Below, piece after piece: positions 43,411 through 52,214 of a stretch of 64,000 nucleotides of DNA. Source of the stretch: DAHUYF01 sp035945115 (GTDB lineage: Bacteria > Pseudomonadota > Alphaproteobacteria > ATCC43930 > CGMCC-115725). The notes below the pieces were generated by a model, which saw only the letters and a program-made list of their open reading frames with translations, was not told where the DNA came from and did not search any database. Each line of letters begins with the position of its first letter. Positions within the stretch are counted from its first letter, which is position 1. Where the stretch lies: positions 12,660-76,659 of the forward strand of contig DASZAN010000097.1 of the NCBI GenBank assembly GCA_035945115.1, read 5' to 3'. Both the position numbers and the translations under genes were made by a program.

Positions 43411-44910
43411 TTAGAACCGGAAGGTGGTGCCGACGGAAATGCCGGCGAGATCTTTGCCGGGGAAGGTCTCGTTGAATTGGTTGCGCTGTGCGGCGACGAT
43501 GCCGTGGCCGCCGGTGCCGAGCACGAAGTGGCCGCAGGGATGGTTGTGCATGTAGCTCCCAGCCGCATAGACGCTGACCGCCGGACTGAAATAGTGGCGG
43601 AAGCCGAGCGAAAACTGATCGGCGGCATCGTCGTTGTTGTTCGGGGTATTGGTCGCGGGATTGGCGGTTTGCGGGCAGAGCTCCCCTTGGGCAGGCGTCG
43701 TTACGTTGAAGTTCACAGTGGAATTGATAAGCGGGTTGCCCGGCGTGGCGAAGGCATGGTTGTAGGAGAAACTGACGTCGTCCTTCTCCGTCGCGCGCCA
43801 GGTTATGCTAGCGTAAACGCCGTCGCGCGTGCGCTCGTTGAAATCGTCGGGCATGTTGGTGCGCCGCATGATCTCATAAAGCGCATAGACCTTGACCACG
43901 CCAAAATCGTAGCCGCCGCCGAATTTGGCTGCCCATTCGTTGCGGGTGCTTACGAGACCTGAAATCGCCTGTCCCGAAGACGTGAACGTGGCCGCGGCTA
44001 TATCATTGGGAATGCCACTCGTGGGAACCACGTCCGAGAGACGGTTGACGGCGTGGTGGAGTTCAGCAGCGGCGGTGGCAATGAAATTGCCCTGCTTGAA
44101 GATAACGCTGCCGCTGTAGAGATCACCGAAGGCGCCGTCCGTGCACTCGCCGAAGCCGCTGCCGATCGTCGATGTACCGAGCACGTTGCTGCCGACACCG
44201 CCATTGTTGGCATGCGGCTGGTTGACACCGTTCGCCTGGCCGGCGGCGACTGCCGAGGAATTGCCCGTACTGCCGAAATTGTTCTGCGTGCCGGGGTTGC
44301 CGCTGCCGCTCGAACCGAAGGTGCCGCCCGAGCAGGTGTTGTCGCCGAGCGGGAAGTCGGTGTTGTCGCCGGCGAGGTTCTGGCCTGGGGACCACAGCAA
44401 GTTGAACTGGAAGGGGCCCAGATTTGGCGACTCGTACCAGATGGCGTGCGCCGCTCGCACCTCAAATTCGACGCGGCTGTCGCCGCCGGTGTTGCTGACG
44501 ATCGAATTGTAGTCTGCGATCGTGTTCGCGAAGGGGTCCCACGCCGCGGTCGAGCTCTTATAGGGCGTGTCGTTCTTGCCGGCCTTGATCGAGCCCCAAC
44601 TCTTGTTGACGAAGCCGACAAAGCTGTTGCGGAAGCCGAAAGTGTCCTTGACCGAGGGGGTTGCGGCGACATCCGCCTGGCCTTCGATCTGCGCCACGGC
44701 CCGCCAATCGGGACCGAGCGTCGTGCTGCCGCCGAAGCCGACATAGGAATTGTTGGATGAGATCGCCGGCAGGCTTTTGAGACCGTTATCGATATAATCG
44801 ACCGAGACATCGACGCCGCCATAGACGCGGATTTCCGTATCCGCCGCCCAGGCCGCACCGGTCGAAGCCAGGACGATCGGGAGTACCCAGCATACCCTCG
44901 ATTTGTTCAT
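43411..44910 (-). CDS. outer-membrane porin
   Basis: Porin of 499 residues. Signal peptide MNKSRVCWVLPIVLASTGAAWA followed by mature ADTEIRVYGGVDVSVDY, alternating beta-strand pattern, VGFGGSTTLG and FGFRNSFVGF typical of general porins, and a C-terminal GTTFRF ending in Phe as BamA substrates do. A long low-complexity Gly/Asn/Ser segment (about residues 195-245) is probably an extracellular loop. ATG at 44910 fits the AGGGGG sequence better than the in-frame ATG at 44916. A GntR-like motif lies just upstream, so it may supply oxalate to the antiporter. Confidence 0.9.
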   Translation of the reverse strand: MNKSRVCWVLPIVLASTGAAWAADTEIRVYGGVDVSVDYIDNGLKSLPAISSNNSYVGFGGSTTLGPDWRAVAQIEGQADVAATPSVKDTFGFRNSFVGFVNKSWGSIKAGKNDTPYKSSTAAWDPFANTIADYNSIVSNTGGDSRVEFEVRAAHAIWYESPNLGPFQFNLLWSPGQNLAGDNTDFPLGDNTCSGGTFGSSGSGNPGTQNNFGSTGNSSAVAAGQANGVNQPHANNGGVGSNVLGTSTIGSGFGECTDGAFGDLYSGSVIFKQGNFIATAAAELHHAVNRLSDVVPTSGIPNDIAAATFTSSGQAISGLVSTRNEWAAKFGGGYDFGVVKVYALYEIMRRTNMPDDFNERTRDGVYASITWRATEKDDVSFSYNHAFATPGNPLINSTVNFNVTTPAQGELCPQTANPATNTPNNNDDAADQFSLGFRHYFSPAVSVYAAGSYMHNHPCGHFVLGTGGHGIVAAQRNQFNETFPGKDLAGISVGTTFRF

Positions 44911-45188
44911 CGACATTCCCCCTGGTATACAAAATTACTAATAATCACGGTAGTTAAGTATAGCTCCGCATGCCTCGCTCCTCCCAATGAAAGTTGCGCC
45001 AATGGCGGCGAAAGACGGCGTAAGTTGCAGGAATGACACAATCGCCGCAAGATCGCGACTCGGCGGTCCATTGACCATCGCAACGGCTGGTTTTGATCGC
45101 CGCCGTGGCTAGTCCCGGGTGTCGTTTTCCCGGTTCGGCCGAGCGCGGAGCAAGGCTAAGGTGACGCCGGGGCGGCGGGAGAGACGGA
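44911..45188. other. divergent intergenic region with a GntR-like site (44922-44931)
   Basis: About 280 bp between the porin (minus) and the TPR-OGT gene (plus). CTGGTATACA at 44922-44931 matches the operator core in front of the gntR-oxc operon and overlaps the porin Shine-Dalgarno region. Further up, the minus strand shows TATACT in an A+T-rich patch as a possible -10 box, without a convincing -35. No gene was found in this stretch. Confidence 0.5.
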
Positions 45189-47474
45189 ATGACCGAGCGA
45201 GGCGCGGCGAGTCGGCTGAGTGACGCCGCCCAGCTCTTTGAGGCGGGCCGCCTCGATGCGGCGGCCGAGCTTTGCGCCGCGGTGCGCCGCGAGCAGCCGC
45301 GGAGTTTCGATGCGGCCTTTCTCTTGGGCGCGATTCGCGGCGGTCAGGGCCTTATGGCGGCGGCGGCGGCTTGCTTCCGCGACGCCGCCGCACTCGATCC
45401 CCGCTCCTTCCCCGCGCAGCGCAATCTCGGCGTCGCGCTCTCCGCTTTGGGCCAACACGAGGCAGCAGCGGCGAGCTTCGCGCGCGCGCTCGAGCTCAAT
45501 CCCAAAGACGCGGCGACGCATAACGATCTCGGCGTGACGCTGGCGCGATTGCGGCGCCACGAGGGCGCCCTCGCGCATTTCGACCGGGCGCTCGCGCTCA
45601 AGCCCGGCTTTGCCGATGCCATCGGCAACCGCGGTGCTACGCTGCTGGCGATCGATCGCGCGGCGGATGCGGTGGCGACGTTCGAGCGGGTGCTCGCGCT
45701 CAATCAGCGCGACGCCGATGCGCATCACAATCTCGGCACCGCCCTGAACAAGCTGCGACGCCACGCGGACGCGATTGCGAGCTTCGAGCGGGCGATCATG
45801 CTCCGGCCCGATCATGCCGCCGCCAACAACGGGTTGGGCGTGGCGCTCGCGGCACTGGGCCGGGAAGAAGCGGCGGCGGCAAGCTTCGAGCGCGCGCTCG
45901 CGCTCCAGCCAGGCTATCTCGAGGCTCGCCTCAATCTCGCCAACGTGCTCAGGAGCGTGAAGCGCTACGAGGCGGCACTGGCGAACGCGATGGCGGTGCT
46001 GGAGGGCATGCCCGACGATGCCGCAGCGCTCACGCTCGCCGCCGCGCTGAAGCGCCATCTCTGCCGCTGGGAGGGCCTTGCGGAGATCGACGCCCGGTTG
46101 CTGGCGCAAGTGGCGGCGGGCAAAGGCGCGGTGTTGCCTTTTGTGTTCCTGACGGTCGTCGACGATCCCGCGGCGCAGATGCAATGTGCGCGGCAATATT
46201 GGATGAGCAAGCGGGCTCACTCCGCGGAGCGTCCCCTCACCCCAACCCTCTCCCCAAGGGGAGAGGGAGGAACGGGGCCGCGCTTCCCCTCTCCCCAGCG
46301 GGGAGAGGGACCGGGTGAGGGGGCGGCTCCGCGCCGCACAGCGAGTCCGACTGCGCGACTACGGCTCGGCTATCTCTCCGCCGATTTCCATGACCACGCG
46401 ACGGCGCGCCTCGCGGCCTCGCTCTTCGAGGCGCATGATCGCACGCGCTTCGAGGTCGTCGCTTTTTCCACCGGCCCCGACGACCGCAGTGCCATGCGGC
46501 GACGGCTCCAAGCGGGCTTCGACCGATTTTTCGATCTCCGCAGGGAAAGCGACGAAGCGGTCGCCGCGTGCATTCGCGACGCCGGCATCGACATCCTCAT
46601 CGATCTCAAGGGATATACCGAAGAGGGCCGCCTCGACGCCCTGGCGCCCCGCGCGGCACCGTTGCAAGTGCACTATCTGGGATATCCCGGCACGCTCGGC
46701 GGCGATGCCGTCGACTACTTCATTGCCGACCGCATCGTCGTGCCGCCGGGCGCCGAGCGATTCTTCACCGAGCAGCTCGTCTTCCTCGACGGCTGCTATC
46801 AGGTGAACGATCGCCATCGCGCCATTGCGGCGGAGACGCCCAGTCGCGCGCAGGCGGGCTTGCCCGAGAATGGTTTCGTCTTCTGCTGCTTCAACAACAA
46901 TTACAAGATCACGCCCGCGGTGTTTGACGTGTGGATGCGGCTCTTGGCGGCGGTCGAGGGCAGCGTGCTCTGGCTCTTGGCCGACCGGGGCTCGGAAGAC
47001 AATCTGCGCCGCGAGGCGGAAAGCCGTGGCGTCGACCCGCGCCGGCTCGTCTTCGCGCCGCGCCTGCCGCTCGCCGCGCATCTCGCGCGCCATCGCGTTG
47101 CCGATCTCTTCCTCGACACGGCGCCCGTCAACGCGCACACCACCGCGAGCGACGCGCTCTGGGCCGGTCTGCCGCTCATGACCTGTGCCGGCCAAAGCTT
47201 CGTCGCCCGCGTCGCCGCGAGCCTCCTCTCCGCGCTGGGCTTGGCGGAGATCGTCACCGCCGATCTCGAGCAATACGAGAGGCTCGCCCTTGCGTTTGCC
47301 CGCGATCCGGCGCGACTCGCCGCGCTTAGGCGACGGCTCGAGGCGGCGCGTCTCACGGCGCCGCTCTTCGACACCCTCCGCACCTGCCGTCAGCTTGAGA
47401 CGGCCTACCTCACCATGGAAGAAACCCGCCGCCGCGGCGATCCGCCGCGCTCCTTCACCGTGCGGGCGCCCTGA
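45189..47474 (+). CDS. TPR protein with O-GlcNAc-transferase-like C-terminal domain
   Basis: Protein of 761 residues. About eight TPR units fill residues 10-285 (repeating ALELNPKDAATHNDLG-type units), followed by a GT41 (SPINDLY/OGT) catalytic region from about 385 to 745. That region includes LRLGYLSADFHDHATARL, QVHYLGYPGTLGGDAVDYFI, FCCFNNNYKITPAVFDVWMRLL and the nucleotide-sugar site DTAPVNAHTTASDALWAGLP. Bacterial homologues glycosylate proteins such as flagellin or adhesins; the acceptor is unknown. Residues 349-379 are encoded by a palindromic repeat inserted in frame exactly between the two regions. GGCGGGAGAGACGG precedes ATG. Confidence 0.9.
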   Translation: MTERGAASRLSDAAQLFEAGRLDAAAELCAAVRREQPRSFDAAFLLGAIRGGQGLMAAAAACFRDAAALDPRSFPAQRNLGVALSALGQHEAAAASFARALELNPKDAATHNDLGVTLARLRRHEGALAHFDRALALKPGFADAIGNRGATLLAIDRAADAVATFERVLALNQRDADAHHNLGTALNKLRRHADAIASFERAIMLRPDHAAANNGLGVALAALGREEAAAASFERALALQPGYLEARLNLANVLRSVKRYEAALANAMAVLEGMPDDAAALTLAAALKRHLCRWEGLAEIDARLLAQVAAGKGAVLPFVFLTVVDDPAAQMQCARQYWMSKRAHSAERPLTPTLSPRGEGGTGPRFPSPQRGEGPGEGAAPRRTASPTARLRLGYLSADFHDHATARLAASLFEAHDRTRFEVVAFSTGPDDRSAMRRRLQAGFDRFFDLRRESDEAVAACIRDAGIDILIDLKGYTEEGRLDALAPRAAPLQVHYLGYPGTLGGDAVDYFIADRIVVPPGAERFFTEQLVFLDGCYQVNDRHRAIAAETPSRAQAGLPENGFVFCCFNNNYKITPAVFDVWMRLLAAVEGSVLWLLADRGSEDNLRREAESRGVDPRRLVFAPRLPLAAHLARHRVADLFLDTAPVNAHTTASDALWAGLPLMTCAGQSFVARVAASLLSALGLAEIVTADLEQYERLALAFARDPARLAALRRRLEAARLTAPLFDTLRTCRQLETAYLTMEETRRRGDPPRSFTVRAP
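46233..46323. repeat. palindromic repeat, family A (copy 2), inside a coding region
   Basis: 91-bp element with ends CCCCTCACCC and GGGTGAGGGG and two nested hairpins; its reverse complement closely matches the copy at 43224-43317. It lies within the TPR-OGT gene without breaking the frame and encodes the RPLTPTLSPRGEGG and FPSPQRGEGPGEGA segments. Confidence 0.85.
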
Positions 47475-47477
47475 GGA

Positions 47478-48101
47478 TCAGCGCGAGAGGATGATCTTGT
47501 AGAAATTGGGCGAAGCTTGGCCCGCCACCGTCGGGACCTTCTCGATGAAGTCGGTGTGCCAACCTTGCGCGGCCATTTCCTGGCGGGTGAGCGTCCCGGC
47601 GGTGCCGCAATCGAACTTCTCGGTGTCGGCTGGGAATTCTGGGTAGGACTTCAGGCTGCGGCATGACGCGGCGCGCAGCGCCGGCGCTGCTGTGGCGGGG
47701 GCTGCTGCATAAGTGGGCACCGCCGCTGGCGCCGCGGCCGTAACCGTCGGGGTACCCTGGATCGGCAAGGGCGCCGAGACCGGCGGCGGCGCGATGGTCA
47801 CGACCGGACGGCCATTCACCACCGTGGCGCTCGGCGGCGCCTGGGTCTGGTATTGCGGCTGATAGATGGGCTCGGTCGGCGCGGCCGGTTGCTGGTATTG
47901 CTGGGGTGCGGCGGGCGCTGCGGCTGTCGGGGCGCTGCCGCCTTCCGGATGCGTCTTCTTGTACTCTTCCCACTCGTCGTAGGTGAAGCTCTGGCCGTCC
48001 GAGAAGATCAAATCGCCGGCGCCAATGGAAAAGCGCGCCTCGGCCAGCGACGGCGAGAGGCCGGCAGCGACGACGAGAGCGGCAATGAGCCGACGATCCA
48101 A
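47478..48101 (-). CDS. secreted Pro/Ala-rich hypothetical protein
   Basis: Protein of 207 residues beginning with a TTG start placed seven bases after GGAGG. Signal peptide (DRRLIAALVVAAGLSPSLAEA), a short N-terminal part with SFTYDEWEEYKKTHP, a long Pro/Ala/Gln-rich linker (about 50-145) and a C-terminal domain with two Cys (SCRSLKSYPEFP, KFDCGTAG). The linker suggests a cell-envelope protein spanning the periplasm. No family recognised. It converges with the TPR-OGT gene, 3 bp apart. Confidence 0.65.
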   Translation of the reverse strand: MDRRLIAALVVAAGLSPSLAEARFSIGAGDLIFSDGQSFTYDEWEEYKKTHPEGGSAPTAAAPAAPQQYQQPAAPTEPIYQPQYQTQAPPSATVVNGRPVVTIAPPPVSAPLPIQGTPTVTAAAPAAVPTYAAAPATAAPALRAASCRSLKSYPEFPADTEKFDCGTAGTLTRQEMAAQGWHTDFIEKVPTVAGQASPNFYKIILSR

Positions 48102-48235
48102 CGGAACCTCCGGCGGCAGATGACGCGCTCAGTCTAATCGCGATCGGCGCATTCCACAATCGATCGCTGCTGAAAGGCGCCGGCGCTTCGGCTAGAGTTC
48201 GGCCGGGCCGGGCATTTGCCAGTGATGGGGAGAAC

Positions 48236-48463
48236 ATGATGGTGCGTGTCGCTCTGCGCCGAGGATTGGTGCTATCGCTTTGCCTTGCCGTCTGCGGCGC
48301 GTGCGCGCGGAAGCAAGAGCCGCCGCTCGAGCCCGGCACCTGCCGAGAGATTCGCTACGAATGCGACAGCTGCAGCAAGGACGGCATTTTGGGCTCACGC
48401 CACATTCACAAGGACTGCTCCGTCACCTGCGACATGATCTGCGGGCGGAAGGAAGGGTATTAG
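48236..48463 (+). CDS. small cysteine-rich lipoprotein
   Basis: Protein of 75 residues: basic N-terminus MMVRVALRRGLVLSLCLAVC, lipobox CGAC, and a mature part of about 52 residues with six further cysteines (CREIRYECDSCSKDG, DCSVTCDMICGRK). The CxxxxxxCxxC and CxxxCxxxC spacing could form disulfides or bind a metal. ATG at 48236 follows GATGGGGAGAAC. Not recognised as a known family. Its last 4 bp overlap the convergent hydrolase gene. Confidence 0.65.
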   Translation: MMVRVALRRGLVLSLCLAVCGACARKQEPPLEPGTCREIRYECDSCSKDGILGSRHIHKDCSVTCDMICGRKEGY

Positions 48464-49161
48464 AGGATCGAGTGGCGGATCGGGCCGAGCAACGCACCGA
48501 GGCGCCGGCGGTCGAGCGGCGCAGAGGTCAGCAATCCGTCCAAGAGCGGAGAGAGCAAGCCGTGGCGCTTGATCTCGGCGGCGACCCCGTGGGCGCTTTC
48601 CTCGATCCGGCAGAGCAGCGTCTCGCCCGCCCTCGACGCAAAGCGCTCGGCATGGCGCTGATCGCGCGGATCGGCGGCGCCAAAGAACAGGACATAGCTC
48701 AAGCCTTGCTGCATGTGCGGCACCGCATCGGGTGCCCGCCAATCGGAAATGTGTTGCGTCCATTCGCGCCAGCGGTCCTCGAAGGGGACGACCGCGGGGC
48801 ACACCGATGATTGCGGGCCGAAGGCGATGGCGCGGCGGCACTCTCTGAGCGCGCCGGCGAAAAGCACCGCGCCGAAGCCGCCCATGCTGTTGCCGAGCGT
48901 GAAGCTCTCGGCGATGCGCCGTTCCGCAAGCGAACGGTTGACGGTCGCGAGGACGGTGTCATAGCAGCGATTGTACCAGCGCCGCTCCTTGTCGATGACG
49001 TAGTAGATGTCGAAATGCGAGCCGTCGAGCGAGCGACGGAATTCCTCCACATGGATGCCGCCCAGTGCGTATCCGACGCCGGCGAAGGAGATCACGGCTC
49101 GGCCGTTGTCGCCGGGCTCGTGGACGATGCGGCAGGTTTCATCGTCGAAGAGAAGCTCCAC
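48460..49161 (-). CDS. alpha/beta-hydrolase-like protein
   Basis: Protein of 233 residues with a nucleophile elbow GNSMGGFGAVLFA (Ser near residue 92), preceded by a strand (AVISFAGVGY) and followed by a candidate catalytic His in EESAHGVAAEI. The fold call comes from this order; no specific esterase family is recognised. GTG start at 49161, 3 bp after the YkgJ stop, so it is the last gene of the acyl-CoA dehydrogenase/YkgJ unit. Confidence 0.65.
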   Translation of the reverse strand: MELLFDDETCRIVHEPGDNGRAVISFAGVGYALGGIHVEEFRRSLDGSHFDIYYVIDKERRWYNRCYDTVLATVNRSLAERRIAESFTLGNSMGGFGAVLFAGALRECRRAIAFGPQSSVCPAVVPFEDRWREWTQHISDWRAPDAVPHMQQGLSYVLFFGAADPRDQRHAERFASRAGETLLCRIEESAHGVAAEIKRHGLLSPLLDGLLTSAPLDRRRLGALLGPIRHSIL

Positions 49162-49164
49162 CGC

Positions 49165-49632
49165 TCAGCTCCAGAGCTTCTCGCCACGGTCGAGCTTCGC
49201 TTTGATCTCCTGCTGAAACTCGTCCGGGCCGAAGGCGTAGCAGTCGTCGCCGCGGTGATAGACGAGCGGTCGGCGCTCGCGCTGGGAGAAGTCCTTGAGC
49301 CAGCCGAGCGCCTTCTCCTTGGGTCCGCCGCCGGTCGAGACGGCGACATCGACGCGCATGCCGCGCCAGAGGAATTGTGCCGGCAACAGCACCAAGCCCG
49401 CCTTGTCCGGCCGCATCCATGCGGGGAGCGGACTGGTAGGCTGCAGCCAGCCGCAGATGAAGGTTCGGCATGGGTCGGTGGGATGCTGGCCATAGATGGT
49501 GCAGCCGTTGCCGCTGCAAAAGGGACAGGGCTTCCCGGGATAGACATCGTGCTCGAACACCTTGATGCGGAGCGAGCCGTCGCAGCAAGCGACGCAGCCG
49601 CCGCATTGGCGGACCGCGGGCGTCGCGGTCAT
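49165..49632 (-). CDS. YkgJ family cysteine-cluster protein
   Basis: Protein of 155 residues with the N-terminal CGGCVACCDG motif and later CPFCSGNGCTIYGQHPTDPCRTF, the eight-cysteine pattern of the YkgJ/FliB-type putative Zn/Fe-chelating family. Function unknown. The ATG at 49632 overlaps the acyl-CoA dehydrogenase stop (TGATG), so translation is coupled. A longer upstream reading frame lies inside the dehydrogenase gene and is rejected. Confidence 0.85.
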   Translation of the reverse strand: MTATPAVRQCGGCVACCDGSLRIKVFEHDVYPGKPCPFCSGNGCTIYGQHPTDPCRTFICGWLQPTSPLPAWMRPDKAGLVLLPAQFLWRGMRVDVAVSTGGGPKEKALGWLKDFSQRERRPLVYHRGDDCYAFGPDEFQQEIKAKLDRGEKLWS

Positions 49633-50795
49633 GATGCCGCGTCGTCGAGGTAGCGGCGCGCCAAGAGCGCGCCGATGCGCTCGTTCATCATCTCGCTGGA
49701 GCCGTCGACATAGCCCGCAATCCGCGCACAGGCGATGTGGCGGCCGATGGGATGATGCTCGCGCAAGCCCTCCGCGCCCATCGCCTGCATGCACTCGCCG
49801 AGCCGCTGCTGTGCCATGCGCACCGCGAATTTTTTCGCCATGGCGGCGGCGAGCACGGCGTCCTCGCCGCGCTCGATCAGTTCTGCGGCGCGCCAGGTCA
49901 GATGCCGTGCCGCCTCGAGATCGGTGGCGACCTCGACGAGCGACCAGCGCAGCCCCTGATGATCGAGGAGACGCTTGCGGAAGGTGCGCCGCCGTTCGGC
50001 GTAGTCGAGCGCGATGCGGAGCGATTTCGCGACCATGCCGCAGCACATGGCGGCGACATAGGTGCGGGCGCCGTTGATGCCGGCGAGCGCGCGCTTGAAC
50101 GCCTCGCCCGGCGGATAGAACAACGCGTCTTCATCGACGCGGACACTGCTCAAGCGCAATCCGCCGGCGCCAATCGCGTGCCCGCCCATCATCGCGTAGG
50201 GACCGACGCGCTCGACACCCGGCGCGTGGAGATCGACGAGGAAGCAGGCGATGCCGGCGCTTCCCGGCGCGGCATCGGTCTTGGCATAGAGCGCCACCGT
50301 GTCGGCGATCGCGGCATTGGTGAGCCACGCCTTCTCACCGTCGATGATCCAGCCGCCCTCGATCCGCCGCGCCGTGGTGGCGATCGCGGGGAAATCGCTC
50401 CCCGCTTGAGGCTCGGTGAGCGCGGTGCAGCCGATGCGCTCGCCTGCGAGCAGCGGCTCGAGATACCGCGCGATCTGTGCCGGGCTGCCGTGGCGAGCGA
50501 CGCGCGCGGCGAGATTCTGCGTGTTGATGAGGCTGAAGGCGAACGCCATGCAGGAGCGCGCCAACTCCTCGGCGATGCAAGTCTTGGCGAGAAACCCGGT
50601 ACCCGCGCCGCCCTGCTCGCGCGGCACCTCGATGCCGGTGAGGCCGAGGCGCGCCGCGGCACGAAGTGACTCGCGCGGCACGATCCGTTCGCGCTCCCAG
50701 CGCGCGGCCTCGGCTGCCACCACCTCGCGGCGGAAGCGCCGGGCCTTTTCGAGGAGCGCCTCTCCGGCGGCGTTCAGCGCCAGCGCCTCACGCAT
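49629..50795 (-). CDS. acyl-CoA dehydrogenase family protein
   Basis: FAD-dependent enzyme of 388 residues. N-terminal helices (ARFRREVV to GGAGTGFLAKTCIAEELAR), middle beta domain with TALTEPQAGSDFPAI and GEKAWLTNAAIAD, and C-terminal bundle with RRTFRKRLLDHQGLRWSLVE and DGSSEMMNERIG. The substrate cannot be assigned; a catalytic Glu is not certain. ATG at 50795 (MREALALN) chosen over a 17-residue Arg-rich extension. Head of a three-gene unit with YkgJ and the hydrolase. Confidence 0.9.
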   Translation of the reverse strand: MREALALNAAGEALLEKARRFRREVVAAEAARWERERIVPRESLRAAARLGLTGIEVPREQGGAGTGFLAKTCIAEELARSCMAFAFSLINTQNLAARVARHGSPAQIARYLEPLLAGERIGCTALTEPQAGSDFPAIATTARRIEGGWIIDGEKAWLTNAAIADTVALYAKTDAAPGSAGIACFLVDLHAPGVERVGPYAMMGGHAIGAGGLRLSSVRVDEDALFYPPGEAFKRALAGINGARTYVAAMCCGMVAKSLRIALDYAERRRTFRKRLLDHQGLRWSLVEVATDLEAARHLTWRAAELIERGEDAVLAAAMAKKFAVRMAQQRLGECMQAMGAEGLREHHPIGRHIACARIAGYVDGSSEMMNERIGALLARRYLDDAAS

Positions 50796-50852
50796 CGGTT
50801 TGCCTCGCCATGGCGTCGATTTGACACGGCCGCCGCGCCGCCGCAAGCGGGC

Positions 50853-50884
50853 AAAGAAAACGGGCGGGACCGAGATCCCGCCCG
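50853..50884 (-). terminator. intrinsic terminator of oxlT
   Basis: Perfect 9-bp stem CGGGCGGGA (50861-50869) and complement (50876-50884), loop CCGAGA. On the minus strand it is followed by TTTTCTTT. It lies 28 bp downstream of the oxlT stop. Confidence 0.85.
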
Positions 50885-50912
50885 TGCTCGTTAGGGATGA
50901 TGATCGATCGAT

Positions 50913-52214
50913 CTATTCGGCGGCGCGGGCCTGCGCGCGCATGGGCGCTCTCTCTTCGCGCGCTTGATGCGCGGCGCGCAACGGTTTCAGCACAGCCAGC
51001 GCGGCGATCGCGGCTGCCGCATTCATCAATGCACCGATGACGAACACCCAGTACCAGCTGCCGGTCGCCTGCGCCAAGACATTGCCCAACGGCACGAGCA
51101 AGGAAGCCGTGCCCTTGGCGGTGTAGAGCAGGCCCGCATTCGTCGTTGCATATTTCGTTCCGTAGGTATCGGTGCAAGTGGATGGGAAGAGGCTGTAGAT
51201 CTCACCCCAGGCAAAGAAGACAAGACCGCTCAAGATGACGAACAGCACGGGATTCTGCCCGACGGTGCTCAGCGCCCAGATGCCGATCGCTTCGAGGCCG
51301 AACGCGATGAACATGGTGTTCTCGCGGCCGATGTTGTCCGACACCCAGCCGAAGAAGGGCCGAGTGACGCCGTTCAGGATGCGGTCGATCGAGAGGGCAA
51401 AGGTGAGGGCCGGCAAGGTCAGACCAAGCAGGCTTACGGGCATCTTTTCGATGCCCCAGTCCTTGGCAATGGGCGCCAATTGCGCCGTCGCCATGAGCCC
51501 GCCGGCGCCAACCAGGACAAACATCGCATACATGACCCAGAAGATCGGCGACTGCAGGGTCTCGACCGGCGTGTAGTCGCGCACGGTCTGGTGCACCTTG
51601 ACTGGTAGTGCCGCGGGTGCCTGGCCCGGCTTCGGCGCGGCCAGAAGAAGGGACATCAGCACCACCACGACGCCTTGACCGATGCCGAACCAGAGGAACG
51701 TCGACTCGTAGCCGCTCGACGCGATCATCTTCTGGATAGGGATGATGGTGAGCGCCGAACCGGCACCGAATCCGGCAGCGGTCAACCCGGCCGCGAGGCC
51801 ACGCAAATCAGAAAACCATTTGAGCGCATTGCCGACGCAGGTGCCGTATACTGCGCCAGCACCCAAACCGCCGATCGCCGCGGCGACGTAGAGTACCGCG
51901 AGCGAATCGGCCATGGAATTCATGACCCAGGCGATGGCGACGAGGACGCCGCCGATGAGCACCACGATTTTCGGACCGAAGCGGTCGACAAACCACCCTT
52001 CGACCGGCACCAGCCATGTCTCCAGCAGCACGAAGATCGTGAACGCCACCTGTATCGAGGCGCGGCCCCAATGGTATTTCTGATCGATCGGATTGACGAA
52101 AAGGGTCCAGCCGTATTGCAGGTTGGCGATCATCACCATGCAGATGATGCCGACCACAAGCTGCACCCATCGCATTGATGTGGCTTGGCTACGCGTAGCT
52201 CCGGTCATCGACAT
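50913..52214 (-). CDS. oxlT: oxalate/formate antiporter (MFS, OxlT-like)
   Basis: Major facilitator of 433 residues with twelve hydrophobic helices. Features of the oxalate/formate subgroup: helix 1 WVQLVVGIICMVMIANLQYGWTLF (split here), VDRFGPKIVV, YGTCVGNALKWFSDLRGLAAG, LNGVTRPFFGWVSDNIGRE and helix 11 NAGLLYTAKGTASLLVPLG, whose Lys matches the substrate-binding Lys of OxlT. It exchanges external oxalate for formate or otherwise imports oxalate for the operon at 29-42 kb. Starts at 52214 or 52208 are both possible; AGGGGA precedes the former. Confidence 0.9.
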   Translation of the reverse strand: MSMTGATRSQATSMRWVQLVVGIICMVMIANLQYGWTLFVNPIDQKYHWGRASIQVAFTIFVLLETWLVPVEGWFVDRFGPKIVVLIGGVLVAIAWVMNSMADSLAVLYVAAAIGGLGAGAVYGTCVGNALKWFSDLRGLAAGLTAAGFGAGSALTIIPIQKMIASSGYESTFLWFGIGQGVVVVLMSLLLAAPKPGQAPAALPVKVHQTVRDYTPVETLQSPIFWVMYAMFVLVGAGGLMATAQLAPIAKDWGIEKMPVSLLGLTLPALTFALSIDRILNGVTRPFFGWVSDNIGRENTMFIAFGLEAIGIWALSTVGQNPVLFVILSGLVFFAWGEIYSLFPSTCTDTYGTKYATTNAGLLYTAKGTASLLVPLGNVLAQATGSWYWVFVIGALMNAAAAIAALAVLKPLRAAHQAREERAPMRAQARAAE

